Origin: a virus
IMG/VR virus record: IMGVR_UViG_3300020159_001113
Span: 1 to 23,071 of that record
Length of the DNA stretch: 23,071 nt
Direction: 5' to 3' (one strand)
A model generated the notes under the pieces. It was given only the letters and a program-made list of their open reading frames with translations, was not told where the DNA came from and ran no database searches. Shown one piece after another: positions 1-6,518 of the stretch; position 1 is the stretch's first letter; every line of letters begins with the position of its first letter. A program made the position numbers and the translations under genes.

Positions 1-729
1 GGCGGTGCTATTCCAATGACACCAGAGGAGAAAACTGCTATCCAAAAGGACTGGTACAACCGTTCAAAAGACGAATTATTGATCACTGAATCGCAAGTGA
101 ATTGGACTCCAATGTCTTACCCGACACGTGACTTGCTTTTATTCGAAGAACTAACTGCCGATAAGTTAGCCATTATTGATGCATACGGATTGAATTACAA
201 CCTATTCTCAAGTGAAAGCGGTTCGACGTTTAGTAACGTTCGCGATTCGATTCGAATGGTCTACACGGACACAATCATTCCTGAAACGCAACAGATGTAC
301 GACACTATGGCGCACCAATTGGGACTTGCAAAAGACGGTTACTACATCAAAGCGGACTTCTCACACCTTCCGGTACTACAAGACGACGAGCAAACTAAAG
401 CCGCAGCAGACAAAACCAGAGCTGAAACGTACAACATACTGCTACGTGATGGTGTAATTACTACGGAACAATACGCAATGGATTTTGGTTACCAATTAGA
501 AACACAGAGCCAAACAGATGCCAAAGCAGCAGCACTTGCACAAGCACAAACGGAATTAAAAGGTACAGTCGGCGGTTTAAGTGGTATTATCGAACTCAAC
601 ACTGCGGTTACTAGTGGACTTGACCGAACAACGGCGGTTAATATACTTGTTAATTACTACGGTTACGATGCCGCAACGGCAAATTCAATGATTACAACGA
701 CACAAATATTACCAAATGAAGGATTATAA
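1..729 (+). CDS. Phage portal protein, HK97 type (C-terminal part; 5' end outside window)
   Basis: The reading frame is open from base 1 (GGAIP before the first in-window Met at base 16), so this is the 3' part of a longer gene. The visible 242 residues look like the end of an HK97-family portal: a segment on recognition of early-loaded subunits and conformers (FEELTADKLAIIDAYGLNY, then SGSTFSNVRDSIRMVYTD) and a helical region with IIPETQQMYDTMAHQLGL. An Ala/Gln-rich helical tail follows. Portals form the dodecameric ring at the packaging vertex through which DNA enters and leaves the head. The gene overlaps the prohead protease start by 14 bases, and the downstream order protease then capsid is the canonical HK97 head module. 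Family assignment is inferred from sequence feel and strong synteny; the terminase genes are presumably upstream of the window. Confidence 0.85.
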   Translation, partial: GGAIPMTPEEKTAIQKDWYNRSKDELLITESQVNWTPMSYPTRDLLLFEELTADKLAIIDAYGLNYNLFSSESGSTFSNVRDSIRMVYTDTIIPETQQMYDTMAHQLGLAKDGYYIKADFSHLPVLQDDEQTKAAADKTRAETYNILLRDGVITTEQYAMDFGYQLETQSQTDAKAAALAQAQTELKGTVGGLSGIIELNTAVTSGLDRTTAVNILVNYYGYDAATANSMITTTQILPNEGL

Positions 730-1471
730 CCTATACAGAATAAAAGCATCCTCCGACATAAAGGATATGGACAGTGAAAAACGTCAAGTTGCGGTCTATT
801 TGTCACGGTTTGATAACATCGATGCCGACAATGATATGATCAAGAAAGGCGCGTTCGCCAAATCTATCCAAGAACGTGGTCCAGAAAGCGAATCTAACCG
901 TAAAATTGCCTATTTACGTCACCACGAATGGGACAAACAGATTGGTAAATGGTTAAAACTTGAAGAGGACGAGAAAGGACTCTTTGCGATTGGTCAATTA
1001 GGGCGTTCATCTGACGGTGAAGATGCTTGGTTAGACTACGAAGATGGTATTATCCGTGAACATTCAATCGGGTTTCAGTACATACAAGACAAATTAAGAT
1101 GGATTGATGATTCAAACGCTGCAAATGGTGGGTATTGGATGGTATCGGAAGTGAAATTGTATGAAGGTAGTGCGGTTACGTTCGGAGCAAACGACTTAAC
1201 AGAAGTAGTTGACGTAATGAAGTCCGAAAATCGTGTCGAATATGCCGACAAAATTGCACAAGAAGTTGAAGCGGTCATTAAAGGACTAACCAACGGAAAA
1301 GGTACGGACGAACGACTGTACGAAATGGAAATGAAATTAAAATTTTTGAATGCCAAGTTACTGACACTTGCAAAACACGAACCGCTTGACCTGAAGCATT
1401 CGAATGTAAGCGAGCCGGTTAAAGTAATAGAGGCATTTGATTGGAATAGAGTAGTAAATAACTTAAAGTAA
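716..1471 (+). CDS. Prohead maturation protease, HK97 family (peptidase S78/U35)
   Basis: This 251-aa serine protease processes the capsid and scaffold region during prohead maturation. The N-terminal half has the family pattern: a beta-rich start (EKRQVAVYLSRFDNIDADND), then the His-containing segment LRHHEWDKQIGKW (His70 best aligned with the catalytic His), then EHSIGF with Ser117, then KLYEGSAVTFGAN with Glu150. His, Ser and an acidic residue at this spacing are the expected catalytic set for S78. The C-terminal ~85 residues are charged and helical, as in prohead proteases that carry an assembly tail. The ATG lies inside the portal gene's last codons (14-base overlap), which suggests translational coupling. 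The gene sits immediately before the capsid gene, as in HK97-like phages. Confidence 0.9.
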   Translation: MKDYNLYRIKASSDIKDMDSEKRQVAVYLSRFDNIDADNDMIKKGAFAKSIQERGPESESNRKIAYLRHHEWDKQIGKWLKLEEDEKGLFAIGQLGRSSDGEDAWLDYEDGIIREHSIGFQYIQDKLRWIDDSNAANGGYWMVSEVKLYEGSAVTFGANDLTEVVDVMKSENRVEYADKIAQEVEAVIKGLTNGKGTDERLYEMEMKLKFLNAKLLTLAKHEPLDLKHSNVSEPVKVIEAFDWNRVVNNLK

Positions 1472-1483
1472 ACAAACAAACAA

Positions 1484-2677
1484 ATGGAAAATTTAACTCC
1501 TGAGCAAGTTGTTGAAAAAATCAACGGCTTAATCGACGAAAAAATGTCCACTTCTGCAACAAAAAGCGAAGTAGAAGGACTAAAAAGTGACCTTGAAGGT
1601 TACAAAAACTTGGAAGTAAAGAGCCAAGAAATTGAAAAAGCAATCGCAAGAATGGAAGGACGATTAGAAGCAATGGCTGAAAAAGCGGTTGATCACAAAT
1701 TCGTACCTAAAAACTTGGCGGAAGCAATCACTAACGCGTATGTTTCTAACATCGAAAAGATCAAAGAAACGGCTGCTAAAGGTGGAATGTTGCAATTAGA
1801 AGTGAAAGGCGATACTACAATTGACGCTGATTACGACGGTAATATTGCATTGTCTACACTTGAGAGCGGTGTTGATAACATCCAACGTCCGGTTATCAAA
1901 GTTCGTAACGTAGTTAACACTGGTACAACTGGTTCAAAGTACGTTGTATACATCTCTCAAGATGCAAATACTTCTGCTGATTGGACAAACGAAGCGGGTA
2001 CTAAAGCGCAATCCAACCCAGCGTATTTAGAGGTATCTGTTGAGGTTAAGAAAGTTGCTTCAACTGTGAAGGTTTCTAAAGAAATGTTGGCAGATCTTGC
2101 TTTCGTTCGTTCTGAAATCAACTCTGATTTGATGGCTGGACTTGACCAAGCAATTGAATTCTCTTTGATTAACGGTACTGGTGGTCTTGACTTGGATGGT
2201 TTATTGTCATTCGCTCAAACATTCTCTGCTGGTTCATTCGCAGCATCAATTCCAAGCGCTAACATTTCTGACGTTATCCGAGTGGCTAAAGCACAAATCC
2301 AAGCGGCTAACTTTGAGCCAACACACGTTCTTTTAAATCCTGAAGATGCGGCTAAAATTGAATTGACTAAAACTCAAAGTGGTGAATATACTTACCCTGC
2401 GTTTTGGGATATGAATATGCGTGTTGCTGGACTTATCGTTGTGACTTCAACTAACATCGCACCTGGAACATTCCTTGTTGGTGATATGAGCAAGTCAAAC
2501 GTGAGAATCCGTGAGAATATGAGCCTACAAGTTGGTTATGTAAATGACGATTTCCAACGAAATATGGTTACTATACTTGCTGAGATGCGTTTGTGTCACT
2601 ATGTGAAAAACAACCAAGTAAACGCTTTCGTTGCTGGTGATGTTGCAACTGCAATCGCTGCAATCGATTTGCCATAA
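1484..2677 (+). CDS. Major capsid protein, HK97 fold, with N-terminal delta (scaffold) domain
   Basis: This 397-aa protein has the two-part organisation of HK97 gp5-type capsid proteins. Residues 1-70 are a charged coiled coil (delta/scaffold domain). After a linker, the shell domain begins about residue 110-120 (TTIDADYDGNIALSTLESGV, then IKVRNVVNTGTTGSKYVVYI), the usual entry to the E-loop/P-domain. A plausible cleavage zone for the upstream protease is residues 100-120. Later segments such as LDQAIEFSLINGTGG, THVLLNPEDAAKIE and FWDMNMRVAGLIVVTS are typical of the A- and P-domains. The start is preceded by an AACAAACAAACAA leader with no Shine-Dalgarno, as usual for highly translated Bacteroidetes genes. 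A GC-rich hairpin follows the stop codon. Confidence 0.93.
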   Translation: MENLTPEQVVEKINGLIDEKMSTSATKSEVEGLKSDLEGYKNLEVKSQEIEKAIARMEGRLEAMAEKAVDHKFVPKNLAEAITNAYVSNIEKIKETAAKGGMLQLEVKGDTTIDADYDGNIALSTLESGVDNIQRPVIKVRNVVNTGTTGSKYVVYISQDANTSADWTNEAGTKAQSNPAYLEVSVEVKKVASTVKVSKEMLADLAFVRSEINSDLMAGLDQAIEFSLINGTGGLDLDGLLSFAQTFSAGSFAASIPSANISDVIRVAKAQIQAANFEPTHVLLNPEDAAKIELTKTQSGEYTYPAFWDMNMRVAGLIVVTSTNIAPGTFLVGDMSKSNVRIRENMSLQVGYVNDDFQRNMVTILAEMRLCHYVKNNQVNAFVAGDVATAIAAIDLP

Positions 2678-2686
2678 TGAATTAAC

Positions 2687-2713
2687 GGGGTGGATGTAAT
2701 GTTCACCCCTCTT
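2687..2713 (+). terminator. GC-rich hairpin after the capsid gene (weak terminator or mRNA-stabilising stem)
   Basis: GGGGTGGA (2687-2694) pairs with TTCACCCC (2702-2709), 8 bp including one G-T pair, around a 7-base loop. It is followed by TCTT rather than a long T-run, so readthrough into the next gene is expected. It lies 10 bases after the capsid stop codon. It could reduce downstream transcription or protect the 3' end of the capsid mRNA. A near-identical stem recurs at 5588-5609 with a full T-run. Confidence 0.55.
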
Positions 2714-2724
2714 AAACTTGCACA

Positions 2725-3027
2725 ATGGAACGTAAGAAACGAAAAAAGAAAATAGACGTAACGCTCGACACAAAGAACGTTGATGTGACATTCAAGCGTG
2801 AGGAGGACGGCGATTTAGAAATCACGCTGGACACGCCGAAAGTGGATGCGAAGTTCATCAAAAACGAAGATGGAATAAGCCTTGACGTTGATGTGAATGA
2901 TAACGATTTCTATGAGTTCGAGAGCAACGGAAAATCGAAACACCTGCCTAAAGGTACTGTGTGGAGAATCACCGGTGCAATGCTTAAACTATTTTTACAA
3001 CAAAAGTTTGGTAAACTAAAAAAGTGA
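2725..3027 (+). CDS. Small charged protein with internal 21-residue beta repeat, unknown function
   Basis: I do not recognise this 100-aa protein. After a very basic start (MERKKRKKK) it has two tandem related units: VTLDTKNVDVTFKREEDGD from residue 12 and ITLDTPKVDAKFIKNEDG from residue 33, a period of 21. This suggests a short regular beta structure. A mixed C-terminal part ends in KLFLQQKFGKLKK. It sits directly between the major capsid gene and the head-tail connector genes, where other phages may carry a head decoration or stabilisation protein. That role is only a positional inference. The stop is 7 bases before the next start, so the genes are probably co-transcribed. Confidence 0.7.
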   Translation: MERKKRKKKIDVTLDTKNVDVTFKREEDGDLEITLDTPKVDAKFIKNEDGISLDVDVNDNDFYEFESNGKSKHLPKGTVWRITGAMLKLFLQQKFGKLKK

Positions 3028-3034
3028 ATTAAGG

Positions 3035-3787
3035 ATGTTTTTGGTAATAGACGATTTCGAGGGTAAATATGAGTTGCATACGGGAATGTATGACCAAGCA
3101 AAGATATTGGAGTACATCCAAATATACGAGGAACGCTATTTGTTAGAGTTACTTGGTGCTAAATTGTACGACGAATTCATTGATGATTTGGACGTAAACA
3201 ACTATCCTGAGTCGCCTAATTTCCAAGCAATCTTTAATCCATTCCACGAGGATGCGGTTAATCACGGTATTGTTATTTCTCAGGGTATACTTGAAATGCT
3301 CAAAGGCTTTATATACTTCGAGTACATCAAAGATACTGCCAACCAAATGACGATTAACGGACAAGTAATCCCACAGAACGAAAACAGTCTAACGGCAACT
3401 ACTCTGTACAATATGATGTACACGCGTTATTGGGAAGCGTTAAGAACGTATCGCGCAATTCAATGGTATATCTGTATCAACAATGACTTGAAAATTGGAG
3501 AAGTATTAAACTATTCTGTATTGAATTTCGGTAATGGTTACACTGGTTCAAATATAACTGCAACAGTAATTGGTGGTTCGGGAACGGGTTTTTCACTGAA
3601 TTATTTCACCGATATGGGATCAATAATTGACTTAGAAGTTGTTGACACGGGACAGAATTACCAAGCTGGTGATGAAGTTGAAATCCCAGGCGGAACGTTT
3701 AACGCAAAGTTATTAATTGTCAAAGTAAGTAAAGGTGACTTCAAGAAGTGGAACGGTGTACGTAAACAAATGGCTTACTGGTTATGA
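3035..3787 (+). CDS. Putative head-tail connector/adaptor protein with inserted Gly-rich beta unit
   Basis: This 250-aa protein follows the capsid genes where head-tail connectors (HK97 gp6-like) normally lie. Residues 1-150 are mostly helical with many aromatic and acidic residues (YLLELLGAKLYDEFIDDL, MLKGFIYFEYIKDTANQM), typical of adaptor proteins that bind the portal. Residues about 165-235 are quite different: a Gly-rich beta segment with NFGNGYTGSNITATVIGGSG and VVDTGQNYQAGDEVEIPGG. This is the 'G-x-GY ... V.I.GG.GSG' repeat type common in phage tail and surface proteins. The helical character returns at the end (KKWNGVRKQMAYWL), so the beta unit looks like an insertion before the last helix. 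The stop overlaps the next start by 4 bases (ATGA). Confidence 0.65.
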   Translation: MFLVIDDFEGKYELHTGMYDQAKILEYIQIYEERYLLELLGAKLYDEFIDDLDVNNYPESPNFQAIFNPFHEDAVNHGIVISQGILEMLKGFIYFEYIKDTANQMTINGQVIPQNENSLTATTLYNMMYTRYWEALRTYRAIQWYICINNDLKIGEVLNYSVLNFGNGYTGSNITATVIGGSGTGFSLNYFTDMGSIIDLEVVDTGQNYQAGDEVEIPGGTFNAKLLIVKVSKGDFKKWNGVRKQMAYWL

Positions 3788-4467
3788 CGCAAGAGATAAC
3801 TAATATAGTAGGTCAATTGGTTAGCCAGGTTAATGGCGAAATAAACGGTGAGTACAACGTCATTGACTCGGCTTTCTATACTTGCGATACAAAGTGGGCG
3901 CGGGTTGGTAAAATAGTCTTTGATGAGTCAGTAAATCAATACCAAATTACGAAAGTAGAGGTTGACATATCAATAACATTGTCGCCAATAGGTCACACAA
4001 ACGAACCAACTGACATTCTTTATTTGCCGACACCATTTTGGATTACTGGTACTAAATTAGCCACTAACGCGGAATGGTCAAAAGCCGAAAAGAGCCTGAT
4101 GAAAAAGACACCGTTGGCTTGGTTACTTGAGGTGATTCGATTACGTAAGTACGGGCGTGATAGTGTAATTGAGTTTGAAAGCGACTTGAGAATGTTTTTT
4201 CTTGACGAAACAAACGCGACACAATACTATACGTCAGACCATCGCGAGAACGTCGTATTTCCAATGGAACGGTTGGCTTTAGAGTTTATCAAACAAATAG
4301 AAAACAATAGAAATTTTCAGACCATTGACCAATACGACATTGTTACCTTTTCACGCTTCGGAGTTGAACGTGAGAATGGAATGTTTCAAAATGTTTTAGA
4401 TGCAAATTTAAGTGGGGTTGAACTACGGATTACACTCACGAAATTCAAAGAAAATTGTAAATGTTAA
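3784..4467 (+). CDS. Putative head-tail completion or tail terminator protein
   Basis: This 227-aa protein is translationally coupled to the preceding connector (ATGA overlap) and lies just before the probable tail tube gene. That is the usual slot for stopper, neck or tail-completion proteins. Alternating hydrophobic strands (QYQITKVEVDISITLSP, GVELRITLTKF at the C-terminus) and a central helical part (LAWLLEVIRLRKYGRD) fit a mixed alpha/beta protein, but I see no diagnostic motif. It ends in NCKC, a CxC close to the GCNC at the start of the next protein. The assignment rests on gene order only. Confidence 0.55.
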   Translation: MTQEITNIVGQLVSQVNGEINGEYNVIDSAFYTCDTKWARVGKIVFDESVNQYQITKVEVDISITLSPIGHTNEPTDILYLPTPFWITGTKLATNAEWSKAEKSLMKKTPLAWLLEVIRLRKYGRDSVIEFESDLRMFFLDETNATQYYTSDHRENVVFPMERLALEFIKQIENNRNFQTIDQYDIVTFSRFGVERENGMFQNVLDANLSGVELRITLTKFKENCKC

Positions 4468-4485
4468 ACTTAATAACAAATTAAA

Positions 4486-5376
4486 ATGTTAGGATGTAAT
4501 TGTAACGCTGGCTTAGCAAACACGGGAAGACCGAACTGTTTACCTATTCAGTCAGTAACGAGTAAATTAATTATGGTTCCGTTATATGCCAACGATGGAA
4601 CTGCAAACTATTTAGATTTAACTGCACCACTTCCAACGTGGTCGGATCTAATTAACGAAGCGGATGCATCTAAACGATGGTTCCCTTTACCAAACTTTGA
4701 GAATGTTGAACTACCTAAAGCGGATAGCCAATTCGAAGAAGCATCTTCAGGTCGAATGGTTTTCTTACGTCAAGGTAAGCGTTCATTCTCAGGTGAATTA
4801 TGGGCTGAAGATTCATCGCCTACATTGTTGAGCAAATTGCAAAACAACAGATGTGTTGACTTCGGTGTGTATATTGTAGATGTAAACGGTAACTTAGTTG
4901 GTTCGAAACAAAACGACGGTCTTTACCCTATTCCGGTTGATAACCCTTCTTTTGATCCGAAGTATATGTTCGCAACAGATTCAACCACTTCTAAGATTAT
5001 GGTTGCATTTGATTTCGACCGTCTATTCGACGAAGGAACAATGTATATGATCACACCAACTGAAGCGGGTGTAAACTTCAACGACTTAACCGGATTGATT
5101 GATGTAAACTTCAACAACAAAGTTATCACTGCTGGTCAGTTAGTTGCTGATTTAGCACTTGATTACGGAACTGCGTTGAATCCAATCAAATTCATCGGTG
5201 CGGTTGGTGGTGACTTCTTGTTAACAGTAAACGGTGTATCCACTCCATTAGGTGGTGCGCTTGAAGGTCCTGACGGAACGTATACATTCACGTTTACCGC
5301 AACAACTGGTGACGATATCGTAATTACGATTGATAAATTAGGTTACGACGGTGAGGCTTCATTCGTTGCCGCATAA
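4486..5376 (+). CDS. Probable major tail tube protein with C-terminal Ig-like extension
   Basis: This 296-aa protein occupies the tail tube position, after the neck genes and before the chaperone and tape-measure genes. Features seen: an unusual N-terminus MLGCNCNAG with a third Cys at residue 18; a beta-rich body with RMVFLRQGKRSFSGELWAED (residues 90-109) and ITPTEAGVNFNDLTGLIDV (189-207). Residues about 205-296 form a separate domain (LTVNGVSTPLGG, TYTFTFTATTGDDIVITID) resembling an immunoglobulin-like or cadherin-like surface extension, known from many tail tube proteins. The GC-rich terminator shortly downstream resembles the hairpin behind the capsid gene, which fits a highly expressed virion protein. 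An abundant structural role is inferred. Confidence 0.65.
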   Translation: MLGCNCNAGLANTGRPNCLPIQSVTSKLIMVPLYANDGTANYLDLTAPLPTWSDLINEADASKRWFPLPNFENVELPKADSQFEEASSGRMVFLRQGKRSFSGELWAEDSSPTLLSKLQNNRCVDFGVYIVDVNGNLVGSKQNDGLYPIPVDNPSFDPKYMFATDSTTSKIMVAFDFDRLFDEGTMYMITPTEAGVNFNDLTGLIDVNFNNKVITAGQLVADLALDYGTALNPIKFIGAVGGDFLLTVNGVSTPLGGALEGPDGTYTFTFTATTGDDIVITIDKLGYDGEASFVAA

Positions 5377-5386
5377 TCTTTGAGTT

Positions 5387-5566
5387 ATGGATTTCGTAAT
5401 AGTAGGTCGGTGTAGCTTGAATAAACAGATACTTGCGGAAGTAAGCCTATCTGAAGCATACGAAACGTTTTCACATATGCCACAAAACGTCGTAAAATAC
5501 GCGTTTGAGCAAGTGAACGGTAAGACCAAAAAGAAAGCGAATAAAAAACCAAAGGTTGATGAGTAA
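5387..5566 (+). CDS. 59-aa protein in the tail tube operon, unknown function
   Basis: This short gene starts at ATG 5387, 10 bases after the tail tube stop, and ends with TAA at 5564-5566. The product begins MDFVIVGRCSLNKQILAEV. It has an amphipathic helix in the middle (SEAYETFSHMPQNVVKYAFE) and a Lys-rich tail (KTKKKANKKPKVDE). The reading frame fills the gap between the tail tube gene and the terminator exactly. The size and position are compatible with a small tail-assembly helper, but no family is recognised. Confidence 0.65.
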   Translation: MDFVIVGRCSLNKQILAEVSLSEAYETFSHMPQNVVKYAFEQVNGKTKKKANKKPKVDE

Positions 5567-5587
5567 TTCAAATTGACTTGAACAGAG

Positions 5588-5615
5588 AGGGGTGGGTAAA
5601 ATCACCCCTTTTTTT
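5588..5615 (+). terminator. Strong intrinsic terminator closing the head/tail-tube transcript
   Basis: AGGGGTGG (5588-5595) pairs with TCACCCCT (5602-5609) around the 6-base loop GTAAAA, with one G-T pair at the loop end. A seven-base T-run (5609-5615) follows. This is a textbook rho-independent terminator located 21 bases after a stop codon. Confidence 0.9.
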
Positions 5616-5618
5616 GCT

Positions 5619-5626
5619 TAATTTTG
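5619..5626 (+). promoter_or_regulatory. Bacteroidetes -7 promoter box (TAATTTTG) for the tape-measure unit
   Basis: TAATTTTG matches the Bacteroidetes sigma-factor consensus TAnnTTTG and lies directly after the terminator T-run. I see no convincing -33 TTG at the usual distance, because that stretch is the terminator stem. Transcription would begin around 5631-5633, at or after the ATG at 5630. This would favour translation from the in-frame ATG at 5642 or a leaderless message. Confidence 0.5.
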
Positions 5627-5629
5627 TAT

Positions 5630-6100
5630 ATGTTTGATTTGATGGATACAGTTCTTGGTGATGTAATTAAAAAAGTGCAAAGCATTACATTTGAAGATGT
5701 ATGGCAAGAGGTATTTAAAGACGAACAATTTAAAGAAGAAATACTTGATTGGATTCGATGGGAGCAGTTATATGCAGAAGGAGTTGACGAGTTAGGGCAA
5801 ATTATCGGTACGTATTCACGCTATACAGAGATACTCAACCCTGAAAAAGCAGAAGGATCACCGTACACATTGAACGACACGGGCGATTTTTACAACTCAC
5901 TTATCATAACAGTGCTACCGGATTCAATAGAAATAGACGGAGACGGATTAAAGACAGATGAATTTGGACAAACAACAGACCTATTCGCGGAATATGGTTA
6001 CGAAATTATTGGACTTACTGACGAAAGTAAAGCGAAACTTGCGGACAAACTCGTCACAAGATTCCAAACAGAATACGGACGATTATTATCTGAATATTGA
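5630..6100 (+). CDS. Conserved-type phage protein before the tape measure (possible tail assembly/completion)
   Basis: This 156-aa acidic protein begins MFDLMDTVLGD. The frame can be extended to TTG at 5624, but ATG 5630, or ATG 5642 which fits the promoter box better, is a more likely start. The C-terminal half has the pattern EGSPYTLNDTGDFYNSL, then IDGDGLKTDEFGQTTDLFAEYG and IIGLTDESKAKL. I associate this with a widespread phage protein family of unproven function, and it also faintly recalls HK97 gp10-like tail-completion proteins. It lies in the slot usually held by tail assembly chaperones and shares a long out-of-frame overlap with the following gene, so a chaperone role is an alternative. 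Confidence 0.65.
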   Translation: MFDLMDTVLGDVIKKVQSITFEDVWQEVFKDEQFKEEILDWIRWEQLYAEGVDELGQIIGTYSRYTEILNPEKAEGSPYTLNDTGDFYNSLIITVLPDSIEIDGDGLKTDEFGQTTDLFAEYGYEIIGLTDESKAKLADKLVTRFQTEYGRLLSEY

Positions 6101-6518
6101 TGAATTGCCGTTACATAATTGGATTAAATGTTCGGAAGGAAAACTTGAATTTGTCAGGAAAGGAAACAAAGGAACACAAGAAAAAGACGAACATTACTGG
6201 ACTTTGATATACGATTCATATATAGAGGAGTTCGGACTTAGTGAAATGTACAAAAAAATGCTTGAAGCAATGAAACGCAAAGCATTAATAGAATTGGATT
6301 ACGTATTGACTGGTGATAGGTTTAAGTTAACAGAAGCCGAAATTGAAAGTTCAAAACTGAATTCAATGATGGCAAACGGTGGTAACGGAATGACGATTGA
6401 ACAGTCATTAATACATATAAGCAAATGGATTGGTCAATGGATTAATCCAAAAACGATAACGGCACGAGAGTATTTTAATTTATTGAAGGAGTATGGCAAA
6501 GCAAATAAAGGCATCTGA
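5958..6518 (+). CDS. Putative tail assembly chaperone-like protein (start uncertain)
   Basis: The conserved-looking part begins about base 6078 (DDYYLNIDELPLHNWIKC) and continues to WINPKTITAREYFNLLKEYG. It is a mostly helical protein of about 145 aa just before the tape measure gene, and it overlaps the tape-measure start by 26 bases. The given start (ATG 5958) and the next ATG (5994) lie deep in the preceding gene. The upstream residues they add (MNLDKQQTYSRN onward) look like out-of-frame shadow. No ATG or GTG lies near 6078; only ACG (6075) and TTG (6105) are close. The true product may use a non-ATG start near 6075, or arise by a +1 frameshift from the preceding gene, as with chaperone pairs in some siphophages. 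The stop is certain; the start is not. Confidence 0.65.
   Translation: MNLDKQQTYSRNMVTKLLDLLTKVKRNLRTNSSQDSKQNTDDYYLNIDELPLHNWIKCSEGKLEFVRKGNKGTQEKDEHYWTLIYDSYIEEFGLSEMYKKMLEAMKRKALIELDYVLTGDRFKLTEAEIESSKLNSMMANGGNGMTIEQSLIHISKWIGQWINPKTITAREYFNLLKEYGKANKGI

Noticed and set aside
1075-1551. 158-codon antisense reading frame across the protease/capsid junction
   Set aside because: It is Ser/Phe/Thr-rich shadow coding opposite two clear genes, with no start context or neighbours on that strand. The other antisense frames were rejected for the same reason.
5630-6518. Classical -1 frameshift (lambda G/GT-like) between the two chaperone-slot genes
   Set aside because: The second frame is +1, not -1, relative to the first, and I saw no X-XXY-YYZ slippery heptamer in the overlap. 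Only a +1 event or a non-ATG start fits.
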